Positions 1-8,893 of a DNA stretch of 64,000 nt are shown piece after piece. This DNA comes from Roseinatronobacter ekhonensis. GTDB taxonomy: Bacteria; Pseudomonadota; Alphaproteobacteria; Rhodobacterales; Rhodobacteraceae. Where the stretch lies: assembly GCF_900499075.1 (NCBI RefSeq), contig NZ_UIHC01000016.1:1-64000 (forward strand), read 5' to 3'. How positions within the stretch are numbered: the stretch's first letter is position 1; each line of letters starts with the position of its first letter. The notes under the pieces are model-generated. The model searched no databases, was not told the DNA's origin, and saw nothing but the letters and a program-made list of their open reading frames with translations. The position numbers and the translations under genes are program-made.

Positions 1-189
1 CGCAAGCCTCAAGCTCGAGGCGGGCTGGTGAGGAAAGAAAGTCAGGGCGGATCATAAGCAATAGCTGAATCGTTCCAAACCCAGCAGTCAAGTCAACAAA
101 TTCGGCTTCTGCAGGACTCGGAGTATAACCGATTTATCGCGCTGCACATTGGCGCTGTTGTTGCGCTGACAGCACTTGCAACTGCAGAC

Positions 190-564
190 ATGGCACAGGC
201 GACAGATGTCGACGCCTCGCGCGCGCGGGTCGAAACCGCCAGTTTGACACTGCCCGCCAGCCCGAACCGGGCTTGCTGGGCGCGCTACTCTACAAGCGGT
301 GCGGCCCCGACAAATGGCGTGATTGAGGAAACTGCTTTCCGCGTGCCCTGCCCGGAAACGGTGACAAGCGTGTTCGTGGCAAGCCTGCAACGCGCTTTGC
401 AGGCGCGCGACTACTATTCCGGACCAATCACCGGGCGACCGGATTCGGCCACCCGCGATGCGGTCCGCGCGTTCCAGCGCGCGACCGGGTTCGACAGCCC
501 GATCCTCACCTTAGAGACCGCACAACGGCTCGGTTTGTCACCCCGCGACTTCGGCCGCAACTGA
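190..564 (+). CDS. peptidoglycan-binding domain protein; start codon apparently lost upstream
   Basis: A small exported-type protein. Its C-terminal half reads as a PG_binding_1 domain (ALQARDYYSGPITGRPDSAT, then AVRAFQRATGF), which in this family binds peptidoglycan. The first ATG, at 190, has no upstream Shine-Dalgarno and would give a cytoplasmic 124-residue product. The same frame stays open back to position 58 and encodes a good signal peptide (RFIALHIGAVVALTALA) just upstream, but no ATG, GTG or TTG starts it. At 113-129 an AGGA is followed by AT-AACCGA; one inserted G after 126 would give ATG AAC CGA in frame at normal spacing. The gene may therefore be start-defective, or the base may be a sequencing error. 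The domain call is fairly safe; the start is uncertain. Confidence 0.6.
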   Translation: MAQATDVDASRARVETASLTLPASPNRACWARYSTSGAAPTNGVIEETAFRVPCPETVTSVFVASLQRALQARDYYSGPITGRPDSATRDAVRAFQRATGFDSPILTLETAQRLGLSPRDFGRN

Positions 565-584
565 GCCTAGAATTTTCGCATGAA

Positions 585-612
585 AAACGCGCGCCACTCT
601 GGGCGCGCGTTT
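585..612. terminator. bidirectional hairpin terminator
   Basis: A perfect 11-bp stem, AAACGCGCGCC at 585-595 and GGCGCGCGTTT at 602-612, closes a 6-base loop between two convergent genes. Read on the minus strand it is followed by a T run (from AAAAA at 583-587), which suits termination of degP. On the plus strand the tail is weaker. Confidence 0.75.
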
Positions 613-632
613 CTCGTTTCCGTTCGGTGGCG

Positions 633-2108
633 TCACTCTTCGAGGCTAAGCGCCACGAACCGGGGATCACCGCCACGGCGCAACAAGACCAAAAGCGACT
701 TGCGCCCCGCCTCTCGGGCCGCTTCGGCCCGTTCGCGAAGGTCGGTGACGTTGTTCACAGGTTGCTGGTTGGCCTCTGTGATCAGATCACCGGGTAGAAT
801 CCCTTTGCTACCCGCGTCGCTGTCAGGCTCGACGGAGCCGACAACAAGACCGCGCATACCGGCGGGCAAATCCATTTCGACCCGCAGCGCATCGGTTATC
901 GGCGCAAGCTCCATCCCCAGAAAGCTCGAGGGTTCGGGGTTCGGCTCTGGCATTCCGGGACCGTCGCTATTGGCCGCCGCCAGTTCGCGTTGACCCAATG
1001 TAACGGACACCGTCTGCTCCGAACCATCGCGGAAAACGACCACATCTACCGCGCGCCCCACACCGGCGTCAGCAACCCGACGCACCAGCATGTTGCTATC
1101 CGCGACATTGCCGCCGTCAAATTCGAGAATGACATCGCCGGCCAGGATTCCCGCCTCTTTGGACGGTCCATCCATCACCTCTGTGACCATCGCACCGCGG
1201 GCTTCTTCCAGCCCGACCGCTTCGGCCATCTCGTCAGAGACGTTCTGGATGCGCACACCCAGCCAACCGCGGCGCGTGCTGCCGAATTCGCGCAACTGAT
1301 CAACCACGCCGGTCACGACGTTGGAGGACATGGCAAACCCGATCCCGATAGAGCCGCCGGTGGGCGACAGGATCGCGGTGTTCACACCGATGACATCGCC
1401 ATCCATATTGAACAACGGACCACCGGAATTGCCACGGTTAATGGCGGCATCGGTCTGGATATAATCATCGTAATTGCCTTGCAGCGCACGTCCGCGCGCC
1501 GAGATGATGCCGGCACTGACCGAGAAGCCCTGCCCCAGCGGATTGCCGACGGCCATCACCCAGTCGCCCACGCGCGTGGCTTCGGCATCGCCAAAGCCGA
1601 CATGGGGCAGCTCTTCGTCGTGGTCGACTTTGAGCAAAGCAATGTCGGTCGCCGGGTCGGTGCCCACCAATGTGGCTTCCAGCGTCAGACCAGAGAAAAA
1701 CTCGATCTGGATCTCATCGGCGCCGTCAATGACGTGGTTGTTCGTCACGATGTATCCCTCGGACGAAATCACGAAGCCGGAGCCCAGCGCCTGACCCTGA
1801 CGTGGCCGTTGTGGCGCGCCCGGACCGCGTGGATCATCCAGAAAATCGCGGAAGAAATCTTCGAACGGGGACCCTTCGGGCAGTTGCGGACGATCATCCA
1901 TCCGCGCCGCTACAGTGGTGGTCGTGGTAATGTTGACCACGGCGGGGCTGACTCGCTCTGCAAGATCAGCAAAACTTTCGGGGCGGTCTTGGGCCAACAG
2001 AACGGTGGCTTGAGCCAAGGTCAGCACAAGCGCCAGCATGGTCAGACGGACCAGCCGGAACAGCCCCGCGCTGTCATGTTGGCGCGCTATCGCGACGGTG
2101 GAAGGCAT
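633..2108 (-). CDS. degP: periplasmic serine endoprotease DegP/HtrA (Do-like)
   Basis: Encodes an HtrA-family protease and chaperone that degrades misfolded envelope proteins. The N-terminus carries a signal-anchor-like hydrophobic stretch (residues 17-39). The trypsin-like domain shows the catalytic triad His125 (TNNHVIDGADE), Asp155 (DPATDIALLKV) and Ser228 (NRGNSGGPLF). Two PDZ domains follow, one around residues 270-370 (RRGWLGVRIQ) and one at the C-terminus (GMRGLVVGSVEPDS). The length of 491 residues is normal for Do-like proteases. It is the last gene of the hflK-hflC-DUF2065-degP run, although 122 bases separate it from the preceding gene, enough for a promoter of its own. The symbol degP is a family name; DegQ or MucD would be equally acceptable. 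Confidence 0.93.
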   Translation of the reverse strand: MPSTVAIARQHDSAGLFRLVRLTMLALVLTLAQATVLLAQDRPESFADLAERVSPAVVNITTTTTVAARMDDRPQLPEGSPFEDFFRDFLDDPRGPGAPQRPRQGQALGSGFVISSEGYIVTNNHVIDGADEIQIEFFSGLTLEATLVGTDPATDIALLKVDHDEELPHVGFGDAEATRVGDWVMAVGNPLGQGFSVSAGIISARGRALQGNYDDYIQTDAAINRGNSGGPLFNMDGDVIGVNTAILSPTGGSIGIGFAMSSNVVTGVVDQLREFGSTRRGWLGVRIQNVSDEMAEAVGLEEARGAMVTEVMDGPSKEAGILAGDVILEFDGGNVADSNMLVRRVADAGVGRAVDVVVFRDGSEQTVSVTLGQRELAAANSDGPGMPEPNPEPSSFLGMELAPITDALRVEMDLPAGMRGLVVGSVEPDSDAGSKGILPGDLITEANQQPVNNVTDLRERAEAAREAGRKSLLVLLRRGGDPRFVALSLEE

Positions 2109-2230
2109 ATGTGAACTCCTCTTTCACTGTCATGATCGGCGGGCATTGGCCCACACTCTGTTGCATAGATATGGCAGATCAGGACAAACGCAATTCGTGA
2201 AATGATATTTCAACCAAAGGTGAGAGCAGG

Positions 2231-2443
2231 TTACGGCGCCGCGATCATCCCGGACAGGGTGAACAGAAGGACGCCCAAAACCAAGGCAAGCGCCCCGATC
2301 AGGCGGCGCGCACCTTCTGGCAACTGCGACAGCGCGCGCAACAGGTCTTCAACGCGGGAAGGGGCCAGTGCGAACACCAGCCCCTCCAGAATAAGCACCA
2401 ATCCAAGGGCAAGGACGAGCGTGGATAAATTCACGCCGACCAT
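2231..2443 (-). CDS. DUF2065 (YjeT-like) small membrane protein
   Basis: A 70-residue protein with two hydrophobic helices (LSTLVLALGLVLILEGLVFA and LIGALALVLGVLLFTLSGMI) joined by a short charged loop containing the family's LSQLPEGARRLIG signature. It belongs to the DUF2065/YjeT family, which is regularly found beside hflKC. It starts 3 bases after the hflC stop, so it is almost certainly co-transcribed with it. The molecular role is unknown; an accessory function for the HflKC complex is only an inference from gene order. Confidence 0.85.
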   Translation of the reverse strand: MVGVNLSTLVLALGLVLILEGLVFALAPSRVEDLLRALSQLPEGARRLIGALALVLGVLLFTLSGMIAAP

Positions 2444-2446
2444 CCC

Positions 2447-3451
2447 TTAATTGCTTATCATATCTTCAAGCTCGCGCACCGACTCCGGCTCTTCCGCGCT
2501 GGGTTCAGGCAGGCGTTCGCGCGCGGCTTCGGGGTTCTCCTCCAACTCGCGGGCAAAGGCTTCGGCAGCGGCGAGCGACTCTCCGCTCAGGCCATCCGTG
2601 CGCAGGAAGTTGAAGAACTCGCTATCCGGGCTGAGTACCATGGTCGAATTCTCACCCCGCAGCGCCGCCGCGTAGCTTTGCATGGAGCGCGAGAAGGCGA
2701 AGAATTCCGGGTCCAGATTATAGGCGTCAGCATAAATCCGGTTGCGTTCGGCATCGGCCTCACCGCGCACGATTTCGGCATCACGCTGCGCGCTCGACAC
2801 CAGTTCGGTCACGGTCCGATCGGCCAGCGCGCGCACACGCTGCGCGGCTTCGTTACCGCGCGCGCGCTCGTCCGCGGCTTCGCGTTCGCGCTCGGCGCGC
2901 ATCCGGGCAAAGGTCGCTTCAAGGTTCTCTTGCGGCAGGTCAGTACGCGTCAGACGCACATCGACCACTTCGATGCCCAAAGAGTCCGCCTGACGCCGCG
3001 CCAGATCGCGAATGCGGTTCATCAACCCGGTACGATCCTCCGACAGCACAGAGTTGGACGGCACCGAGCCCAAGACTTCGCGGATCGACGCGTTCATGAT
3101 GCTTTCGATCCGGCCTTGCGCACCGCGCACACCGTCAAGACCCACCGCTTCGCGGAAGTCGCTGACATCGCGCAGGCGCCAGCGCAGGAACGCGTCAACA
3201 ACAAGACGACGGTCATCCAATGGGGTGACTTCCAAGGGTTGGGTTTGCAGGCCAAGAATACGCGCGTCGTAGCGCACCACTTCCTGAATGAACGGCACCT
3301 TGAACCCAAGGCCCGGTTCCGTGATTTCCTGTTTCACCTGACCGAATTGCAGCACAAGCACGTTTTCACGTTCATCCACGATGAACAGCGACGAAAACGC
3401 AAGCACCACGGCCACGGCGATGACTGGCAATATAAGACCAGCTTTTTTCAT
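2447..3451 (-). CDS. hflC: HflC, FtsH protease modulator subunit
   Basis: A band 7/SPFH protein of 334 residues with a single N-terminal membrane anchor (LILPVIAVAVVLAFSSLF) followed by the SPFH domain (ENVLVLQFGQVKQ) and a long helical coiled region rich in Arg, Glu and Ala (residues 180-260). HflC pairs with HflK in a large periplasmic-facing ring that modulates the AAA protease FtsH. Its ATG overlaps the hflK stop by one base (TGATG), consistent with translational coupling. The acidic C-terminal tail (residues 300-334) is longer than in E. coli, as is common in alphaproteobacteria. Confidence 0.93.
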   Translation of the reverse strand: MKKAGLILPVIAVAVVLAFSSLFIVDERENVLVLQFGQVKQEITEPGLGFKVPFIQEVVRYDARILGLQTQPLEVTPLDDRRLVVDAFLRWRLRDVSDFREAVGLDGVRGAQGRIESIMNASIREVLGSVPSNSVLSEDRTGLMNRIRDLARRQADSLGIEVVDVRLTRTDLPQENLEATFARMRAEREREAADERARGNEAAQRVRALADRTVTELVSSAQRDAEIVRGEADAERNRIYADAYNLDPEFFAFSRSMQSYAAALRGENSTMVLSPDSEFFNFLRTDGLSGESLAAAEAFARELEENPEAARERLPEPSAEEPESVRELEDMISN

Positions 3452-4590
3452 CAGTTTGCACTCCTCTGGCGGCCAAGTTCATTCAGCGGCAGGTATGGCA
3501 GAACGCCGGTACCCGACTCGCCACCAGTTACGTTGTCCAGAATTGTCAGGTTCATATCGCCCAGAACCTGTTCCATGGTTTCCAGATACATGCGTTTGCG
3601 CGTCACTTCGGGCGCATTGACGTATTCGGTGTAGACAGACACGAAGCGGCTGGCCTCACCCTGCGCGGTGTTGACCACCTGCGCACGGTAACCTTCGGCC
3701 TCTTCGCGAAGCTGTGCAGCCTGGCCACGCGCCTCTGCAAGCACGCGGTTGGCGTAGGCATCGGCCTCACGCTCCAGCCGGTCACGTTCCTGACGGGCGG
3801 TCTGCACGTCGCGGAAGGCACTGATCACCTGCTCTGGCGGGTCGGCCTTGTCGAAGTTCACACGAATTACGTTGATGCCTGCATCATAGCTGTCGAGCAA
3901 ATCCTGCACCGCGCCCTGAAGGTCGGCCGCAATGGCACCACGGTCACGGTTCAGAATTGGCGACAGTTCTGTACGCGCGATAATGTCACGCATCGCGGAT
4001 TCCGCAGACGCGCGCACCGTTTCGCGCGGATCGGCCAAGTTGAACAGGAAGCGCGCGGGATCGGCAATGTTCCAGACAACCTGGAATTCGATATCCACAA
4101 CCGCTTCGTCGCGCGTCAGCATCAGGCCAGTGTCAAGGTTTGACCGCCCGGTGCCCACTTCGGTCACACGTTCGGTCGTCACCTGCACCACTTCGCTGCT
4201 GACCACGGGCCAAGGCGCAAAGTTCAGACCGGGGTTGCCGGTCTGGTAATATTGGCCGAACAGCAGTTCGACCGACCGCTCTTCGGGGCGAACCGTGTAG
4301 AACGATGCAAATGCCCAAGCCGCCACCAGCGCGACGAGGCCCAACAACACACCGCGTTTGCTGAAACCACCGCCGCCGCCATCGCCGGACGGGCCGTTAT
4401 TGCCACCACCGCGACCGCCCATCAGGACGCGCAGTTGTTCTTGGCCCTTCTTCACGATCTCTTCGATTTCGGGAACCTGCTGGCCACCACCACCGCGCGG
4501 GCCATTATTGCCGTTGTTGCCGCCATCGCCGCCGCGGTTTCCACCGCCGCGATTGCCGCCTCCCCATGGCCCTCCGTTATTTCCGGACAT
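3451..4590 (-). CDS. hflK: HflK, FtsH protease modulator subunit
   Basis: A 379-residue SPFH protein, partner of HflC. The first 75 residues are a cytoplasmic Gly/Asn-rich tail broken by a short helix (QVPEIEEIVKKGQEQLRVLM), the usual HflK N-terminal domain. Then come one membrane helix (VLLGLVALVAAWAFASFYTV), the SPFH domain starting at EERSVELLFGQYYQ, and a helical region with many Arg and Glu. It is the first gene of the operon, starting 65 bases after the gor stop codon on the same strand. Assignment as HflK rather than HflC rests on the glycine-rich N-terminus and gene order. Confidence 0.93.
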   Translation of the reverse strand: MSGNNGGPWGGGNRGGGNRGGDGGNNGNNGPRGGGGQQVPEIEEIVKKGQEQLRVLMGGRGGGNNGPSGDGGGGGFSKRGVLLGLVALVAAWAFASFYTVRPEERSVELLFGQYYQTGNPGLNFAPWPVVSSEVVQVTTERVTEVGTGRSNLDTGLMLTRDEAVVDIEFQVVWNIADPARFLFNLADPRETVRASAESAMRDIIARTELSPILNRDRGAIAADLQGAVQDLLDSYDAGINVIRVNFDKADPPEQVISAFRDVQTARQERDRLEREADAYANRVLAEARGQAAQLREEAEGYRAQVVNTAQGEASRFVSVYTEYVNAPEVTRKRMYLETMEQVLGDMNLTILDNVTGGESGTGVLPYLPLNELGRQRSAN

Positions 4591-4655
4591 CTGGACTCCA
4601 TTCCTGATTTACAGCTTTGTCTGACAAGTGGGTTCATAACCCTCGAATTCAACCC

Positions 4656-6020
4656 TTAGCGCGCATGGCTGCGGATGGCTTTCCGCATTGTGACCAGTTC
4701 CTCGGCCATTGACGGATGCACCGCCAAGGTCGCGTCGAACTGCGCTTTTGTCGCCCCCATGGACACCGCGACGCCGGCAAGCTGGATCATCTCTCCCGCG
4801 CCATCCGCGACGATGTGACACCCCAGCACGCGGTCGGTCGTCTGGCACACGATCAATTTCATCATTGCCCGCGAATTGCGGCCTGCAAACAGGCTATGCA
4901 TGGGGCGGAACGCGGCACAATACACATCGACCGGGCCTTGGTCGCGGGCTTCTTCCTCGGTCATTCCGACAGTGCCGAATTCGGGACGTGTGAAAACCGC
5001 CGTCGGGATCAGCCCATGGTCGAAATAGCGCGGCGTGCCACCAAAGACGGTATCGGCAAAGGCATGCCCCTCGCGGATCGCGACCGGCGTGAGATTGGCA
5101 CGATCCGTCACATCACCCACGGCATAGACCGAGGGGATTGCGGTCTGGCTGTAGTTGTCCACCGGGATCGCGCCGCCCGGCCCAAGCTCCAGCCCCAGCT
5201 TGTCCAGCCCCAGCCCGTCGGTGTTGGGCCTGCGCCCCGTGGCGAACATCACCGCATCGTAAGTGCCGTCATGGCCGGTGGTCGCCTTGACGAAGGTCTG
5301 GTCGCCCTCGGCGCGCATCTCGACCACATCCGTGCCCAGATGCAGGTCAACGCCATTGGCCGCCATTTCGTCCGCGATATGCCCACGCGCTTCCTCATCG
5401 AACCCGCGCAGGATTTGCGCGCCGCGATAGAATTGCGTGGTTTTTACGCCCAGCCCGTTAAAGATGCAGGCAAATTCACTGGCAATATAGCCGCCGCCCA
5501 CGATCAGCATGGATTTGGGCAGGCGGTCCATCAAGAACACCTCGTTCGAGGTGAGAACATTGTGCCCCTGCCATTGGTCCGGCACGACCGGCGCGCCGCC
5601 GGTGGCGATCAGGATATGGCGCGCGGTGATCTTGCGGCCATCGGCCAGTTCCACCGTGTGGGGGTCATCGGGCGTGGCGCGGCAGTCGAAGACCGTCACG
5701 CCCGCGCTGTCCAGCCCCTTACGATACGCCGATTCCAGCCGGGTCAATTCCGTATCCAGTTTTGACCGGAACGCGCCCCAATCGAACGCGCCGATCTGCG
5801 CATCCCAGCCATAGGCCTGCGCATCGGCCACGCGGCCGGGAAATTCCGAGGCAAACACCATCAGCTTTTTCGGCACGCAACCGCGAATGACGCAAGTGCC
5901 ACCCATGCGGTATTCTTCAGCCAGCGCGACCTTTGCGCCATGTTCACTGGCGGCAATGCGCGCCGCGCGCACACCGCCGGACCCGCCGCCGATCACGAAC
6001 AGATCATAGTCGAATGGCAT
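4656..6020 (-). CDS. gor: glutathione-disulfide reductase
   Basis: An FAD and NADPH-dependent flavoprotein disulfide reductase of 454 residues that reduces GSSG to glutathione in the cytoplasm. The FAD-binding Rossmann motif is near the N-terminus (DLFVIGGGSGGVRAA). The redox-active disulfide is Cys43/Cys48 in GGTCVIRGCVPKK, the form seen in glutathione reductases rather than in lipoamide dehydrogenases. A second Rossmann motif binds NADPH (IVGGGYIASEFACIF). The C-terminal VHPSMAEELVTM supplies the catalytic His/Glu of the partner subunit. It starts 9 bases after the rpiA stop, so rpiA-gor form an operon; RpiA is a pentose-phosphate pathway enzyme, the route that also yields NADPH. Confidence 0.93.
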   Translation of the reverse strand: MPFDYDLFVIGGGSGGVRAARIAASEHGAKVALAEEYRMGGTCVIRGCVPKKLMVFASEFPGRVADAQAYGWDAQIGAFDWGAFRSKLDTELTRLESAYRKGLDSAGVTVFDCRATPDDPHTVELADGRKITARHILIATGGAPVVPDQWQGHNVLTSNEVFLMDRLPKSMLIVGGGYIASEFACIFNGLGVKTTQFYRGAQILRGFDEEARGHIADEMAANGVDLHLGTDVVEMRAEGDQTFVKATTGHDGTYDAVMFATGRRPNTDGLGLDKLGLELGPGGAIPVDNYSQTAIPSVYAVGDVTDRANLTPVAIREGHAFADTVFGGTPRYFDHGLIPTAVFTRPEFGTVGMTEEEARDQGPVDVYCAAFRPMHSLFAGRNSRAMMKLIVCQTTDRVLGCHIVADGAGEMIQLAGVAVSMGATKAQFDATLAVHPSMAEELVTMRKAIRSHAR

Positions 6021-6029
6021 GGTGCCCCC

Positions 6030-6818
6030 TTAAATGTCGTCGAAGATATTGCTGGCCTCTGCCAGCTCCACCTGACGGTGGCTGACCTGCGCGGACCCGT
6101 CCGACAGATCGCGCAACTCTACCGCGCCATCGGGATGTCCGATTATGACCTGATCGGCGATGTCCACAAACAGCCCATTTTCAACCACGCCCGGCACTTG
6201 GTTCAGCACCAGCGACAATTGCCGCGCATTGCCGATTCGGCCCAAGGCAAGATCCAGAATGTAATTGCCTTCATCGGTCACATATGGCGCGTCACCATTC
6301 ATGCGCAGACGGGTTTGGCGGTCCAGAACATCCATGCTGGCAAGAATTTCTTCGATCAAGGCTTTAGACGCCTGCCAGCCGAACGGGATCACCTCTACCG
6401 GCAAGGGAAAGGCGCCCAGTGCGTTCACTTCCTTGGCAGGGTCGGTGATGACGATCATCTGGTCCGACGCCGTTGCCACGATCTTTTCGTGCAGCAGCGC
6501 GCCGCCGCCCCCCTTTATCAGGGTCAGTTCGGCATCGAATTCATCGGCCCCGTCTATTGTCAGGTCCAGCCAGCGCGCTTCATCCAGCGAGACAACATTT
6601 ATACCCACCTCGTGCGCAAGCTGCGCTGTCCGGGTCGAGGTCGGCACGGCAATAATACGCAAGCCCTCATTCTTAACCCGCGCGCCCAGACGGCGCACCA
6701 GCCAACTGGCGGTCGATCCGGTGCCAAGGCCCACGCGCATCCCATCCTTGACGAAATCTGCCGCGCAATAGGCACTGGCATATTTGGCACGATCAATCGG
6801 GGTCATCTGGTCGGTCAT
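6030..6818 (-). CDS. rpiA: ribose-5-phosphate isomerase A
   Basis: Interconverts ribose 5-phosphate and ribulose 5-phosphate in the pentose phosphate pathway, and in the Calvin cycle where present. RpiA-family motifs are clear: VGLGTGSTASWLVRRLG near the N-terminus (phosphate loop), LTIDGADEFDAELTLIKGGG in the middle with the catalytic acidic residues, and GNYILDLALG near the end. The 262-residue length is slightly longer than E. coli RpiA because of a C-terminal extension. It is the first gene of an rpiA-gor pair. Confidence 0.93.
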   Translation of the reverse strand: MTDQMTPIDRAKYASAYCAADFVKDGMRVGLGTGSTASWLVRRLGARVKNEGLRIIAVPTSTRTAQLAHEVGINVVSLDEARWLDLTIDGADEFDAELTLIKGGGGALLHEKIVATASDQMIVITDPAKEVNALGAFPLPVEVIPFGWQASKALIEEILASMDVLDRQTRLRMNGDAPYVTDEGNYILDLALGRIGNARQLSLVLNQVPGVVENGLFVDIADQVIIGHPDGAVELRDLSDGSAQVSHRQVELAEASNIFDDI

Positions 6819-6878
6819 GGCGGGCCCTCACAATACTATTGGCCGGGTTATAGGCGCTTTGCCACCAAGGTTTAAGGG

Positions 6879-7265
6879 CTAATCGCCCGTGCGCTGGATG
6901 CTGCGCAGGTAACTGTCCAAAGCAACGATCTTTTCGGGCAGTTCGCGCGACATGCCATCCGGCAATGGCACCCGCGTCAATGGCCCTGTGAGAAGATATC
7001 CGAATTCCGGCATCTTGACGCCCGCATAGGCCGCCTGCCCACGGGCATATCCGTCAAGTTTGTCAAGAACCATCACCTGCGGATACGCGCCGCCCGCCCG
7101 CAGCGCGATGCCCGTCAGGTCTGGCACGGTATCACCGCCGCGGGCATCCGCGCCGTGGCATTGCACACAGTTTTGCGCGAAAAGACTGCGGCCCGCCTGC
7201 GGGCTGGTGGTAGGCGAACAGGCCGCGAGGGCCAAAAGCGGGGCAAGGACAAGCACAGGTTTCAT
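6879..7265 (-). CDS. lipoprotein c-type cytochrome
   Basis: A 128-residue monohaem cytochrome c. I start it at the ATG at 7265 because this gives a lipoprotein signal peptide with lipobox (LAPLLALAAC); a longer frame upstream would put charged sequence before it. The haem motif is CVQCH in FAQNCVQCHGADARGG, and the candidate axial methionine is in GVKMPEFG. It should be lipid-anchored and face the periplasm. It is divergent from sdaA and stands as a single gene. Its redox partner cannot be told from the sequence. Confidence 0.8.
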   Translation of the reverse strand: MKPVLVLAPLLALAACSPTTSPQAGRSLFAQNCVQCHGADARGGDTVPDLTGIALRAGGAYPQVMVLDKLDGYARGQAAYAGVKMPEFGYLLTGPLTRVPLPDGMSRELPEKIVALDSYLRSIQRTGD

Positions 7266-7391
7266 GGCGCAACCCTGCCCCAGCGCGACGCGCCTGCCAA
7301 GGGGTCTTGTTTGGAAGGTGACATGTCGTTTCCCGTGTTGGGATTGGTGCAAACTAAGGTTAGCTTTATCCGAGAAAACGAGGGGTGTGCG

Positions 7392-8762
7392 ATGTTTCTG
7401 TCGGTGTTCGACATGTTCAAGGTGGGGATCGGCCCGTCATCATCCCATACGATGGGGCCGATGGTGGCCGCCGCGCGGTTTCTGGATCACCTGCGCGGCC
7501 TGCCCTTCGGTGTGGCGGGGCTCAAAGCCAGTCTGCATGGCTCGCTCGCGTTTACCGGCGTGGGGCATGCGACGGACCGCGCTGTCATCCTTGGGCTGGC
7601 CGGCTTCATCCCGTCGGCCTATGACGCAACCCGCGCCGATGCCGCACTGGCCCGGATCAAATCCGAGGGGACGGTCGAGGTGGAGGGCCTTGGCACCCTG
7701 CACTTTGCTCCGGATACCGACCTCATATTCGACTACGGCCCGCCCCTGCCTAGCCATGCAAACGGGCTGCGCCTGATGGCGACCGACGCGCAGGGCGACG
7801 TGATCGCGCAAGAGACCTACTTCTCTATCGGGGGCGGTTTCGTTGTGACAGAGACCGAATTGGACGCGGAACCGCCCACGCCCGACGTGGCCTTCCCTTA
7901 CCCTTTCGCCACTGCAAGCGAGATGCTTGAGATGGCACGCGCCTCTGGCAAGACGATTGCACAGATGAAACGTGCCAATGAGTTGGCCACCATGGGGCCA
8001 AACGCGCTGGATGCAGGGCTGCGACGTATCTGGGCGGTCATGCGCGCCTGTATCGACCGGGGTCTGGACAGCGATGGCACCCTGCCCGGCGGGTTGAATG
8101 TGCGCCGGCGCGCGAAGGCGATCCATCAATCCCTTAAAGCCGAAGCCGGGCTGAACCTGACCGCGCCGCATGTGATTAACGACTGGATCAGCATCTATGC
8201 AATGGCCGTCAACGAGGAAAACGCGGCGGGCGGACAGGTCGTGACCGCTCCGACAAACGGAGCGGCGGGTGTGGTGCCCGCCACGATCCGCTACTGGCTG
8301 GACCATGTGCCCGGCGCATCCGAAGCGCGTCTGGGCGATTTCCTGCTGACCGCCGCCGCAATCGGCGGGCTAGTCAAACACAACGCATCTATCTCGGGTG
8401 CGGAATGCGGCTGTCAGGCAGAGGTCGGCGCGGCCTCTGCTATGGCTGCCGCGGGGCTGGCTGCCGTTCTAGGGGCCTCGCCCGAACAGGTGGAAAATGC
8501 GGCCGAAATCGCGCTGGAGCACCATCTGGGCATGACTTGCGACCCTGTCAAAGGGCTGGTGCAGGTGCCGTGCATAGAACGCAACGGCTTGGGCGCGATC
8601 AAGGCAGTCTCCGCCGCATCATTGGCGCTGCGCGGCGATGGCACGCATTTCATGCCGCTTGACAACTGCATCGAGGCGATGCGCCAGACCGGGGCCGATA
8701 TGTCGGAAAAATACAAGGAAACTGCCTTGGGCGGTTTGGCGGTCAATATCCCAAATTGCTGA
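7392..8762 (+). CDS. sdaA: L-serine ammonia-lyase (serine dehydratase), single-chain [4Fe-4S] type
   Basis: Deaminates L-serine to pyruvate and ammonia using a [4Fe-4S] cluster. The start at 7392 gives the canonical N-terminus ([20 protein letters not shown]). The protein is 456 residues, the usual length of the single-chain SdaA with the beta domain at the N-terminus and the alpha domain after it. Conserved cysteines expected to hold the cluster appear in [16 protein letters not shown] and in [19 protein letters not shown]. The glycine-rich [12 protein letters not shown] loop is also present. It is divergent from the cytochrome gene, with 126 bases between the starts. Confidence 0.93.
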   Translation: MFLSVFDMFKVGIGPSSSHTMGPMVAAARFLDHLRGLPFGVAGLKASLHGSLAFTGVGHATDRAVILGLAGFIPSAYDATRADAALARIKSEGTVEVEGLGTLHFAPDTDLIFDYGPPLPSHANGLRLMATDAQGDVIAQETYFSIGGGFVVTETELDAEPPTPDVAFPYPFATASEMLEMARASGKTIAQMKRANELATMGPNALDAGLRRIWAVMRACIDRGLDSDGTLPGGLNVRRRAKAIHQSLKAEAGLNLTAPHVINDWISIYAMAVNEENAAGGQVVTAPTNGAAGVVPATIRYWLDHVPGASEARLGDFLLTAAAIGGLVKHNASISGAECGCQAEVGAASAMAAAGLAAVLGASPEQVENAAEIALEHHLGMTCDPVKGLVQVPCIERNGLGAIKAVSAASLALRGDGTHFMPLDNCIEAMRQTGADMSEKYKETALGGLAVNIPNC

Positions 8763-8811
8763 CACGGCAGGCTCTTCCCGAATTCTGCGCGTTTGGCCGA
8801 GACTGCGCCAT

Positions 8812-8831
8812 GAGTATTTATGGCAAGATGA
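8812..8831 (+). repeat. short intergenic element, GAGTATTTATGGCAAGATGA type
   Basis: The stretch GAGTATTTATGGCAAGATGA in the sdaA 3' spacer closely resembles the AGGATATTTTTGCAAGGATGAA stretch at 54555-54576. From memory, versions of this element occur between genes in many Rhodobacteraceae. Here it lacks the hairpins seen at the second copy. Its function is unknown. Confidence 0.5.
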
Positions 8832-8893
8832 AATCGCTTTTCAGGAATGTGCCCTTGCCCTTACTGTAGCGTGACAAACAAAAAAGGGCGCGT

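Noticed and set aside
990-2114. Plus-strand open frame antisense to degP
   Set aside because: It is a shadow of the protease gene, which shows an intact catalytic triad and two PDZ domains. No ribosome site precedes it.
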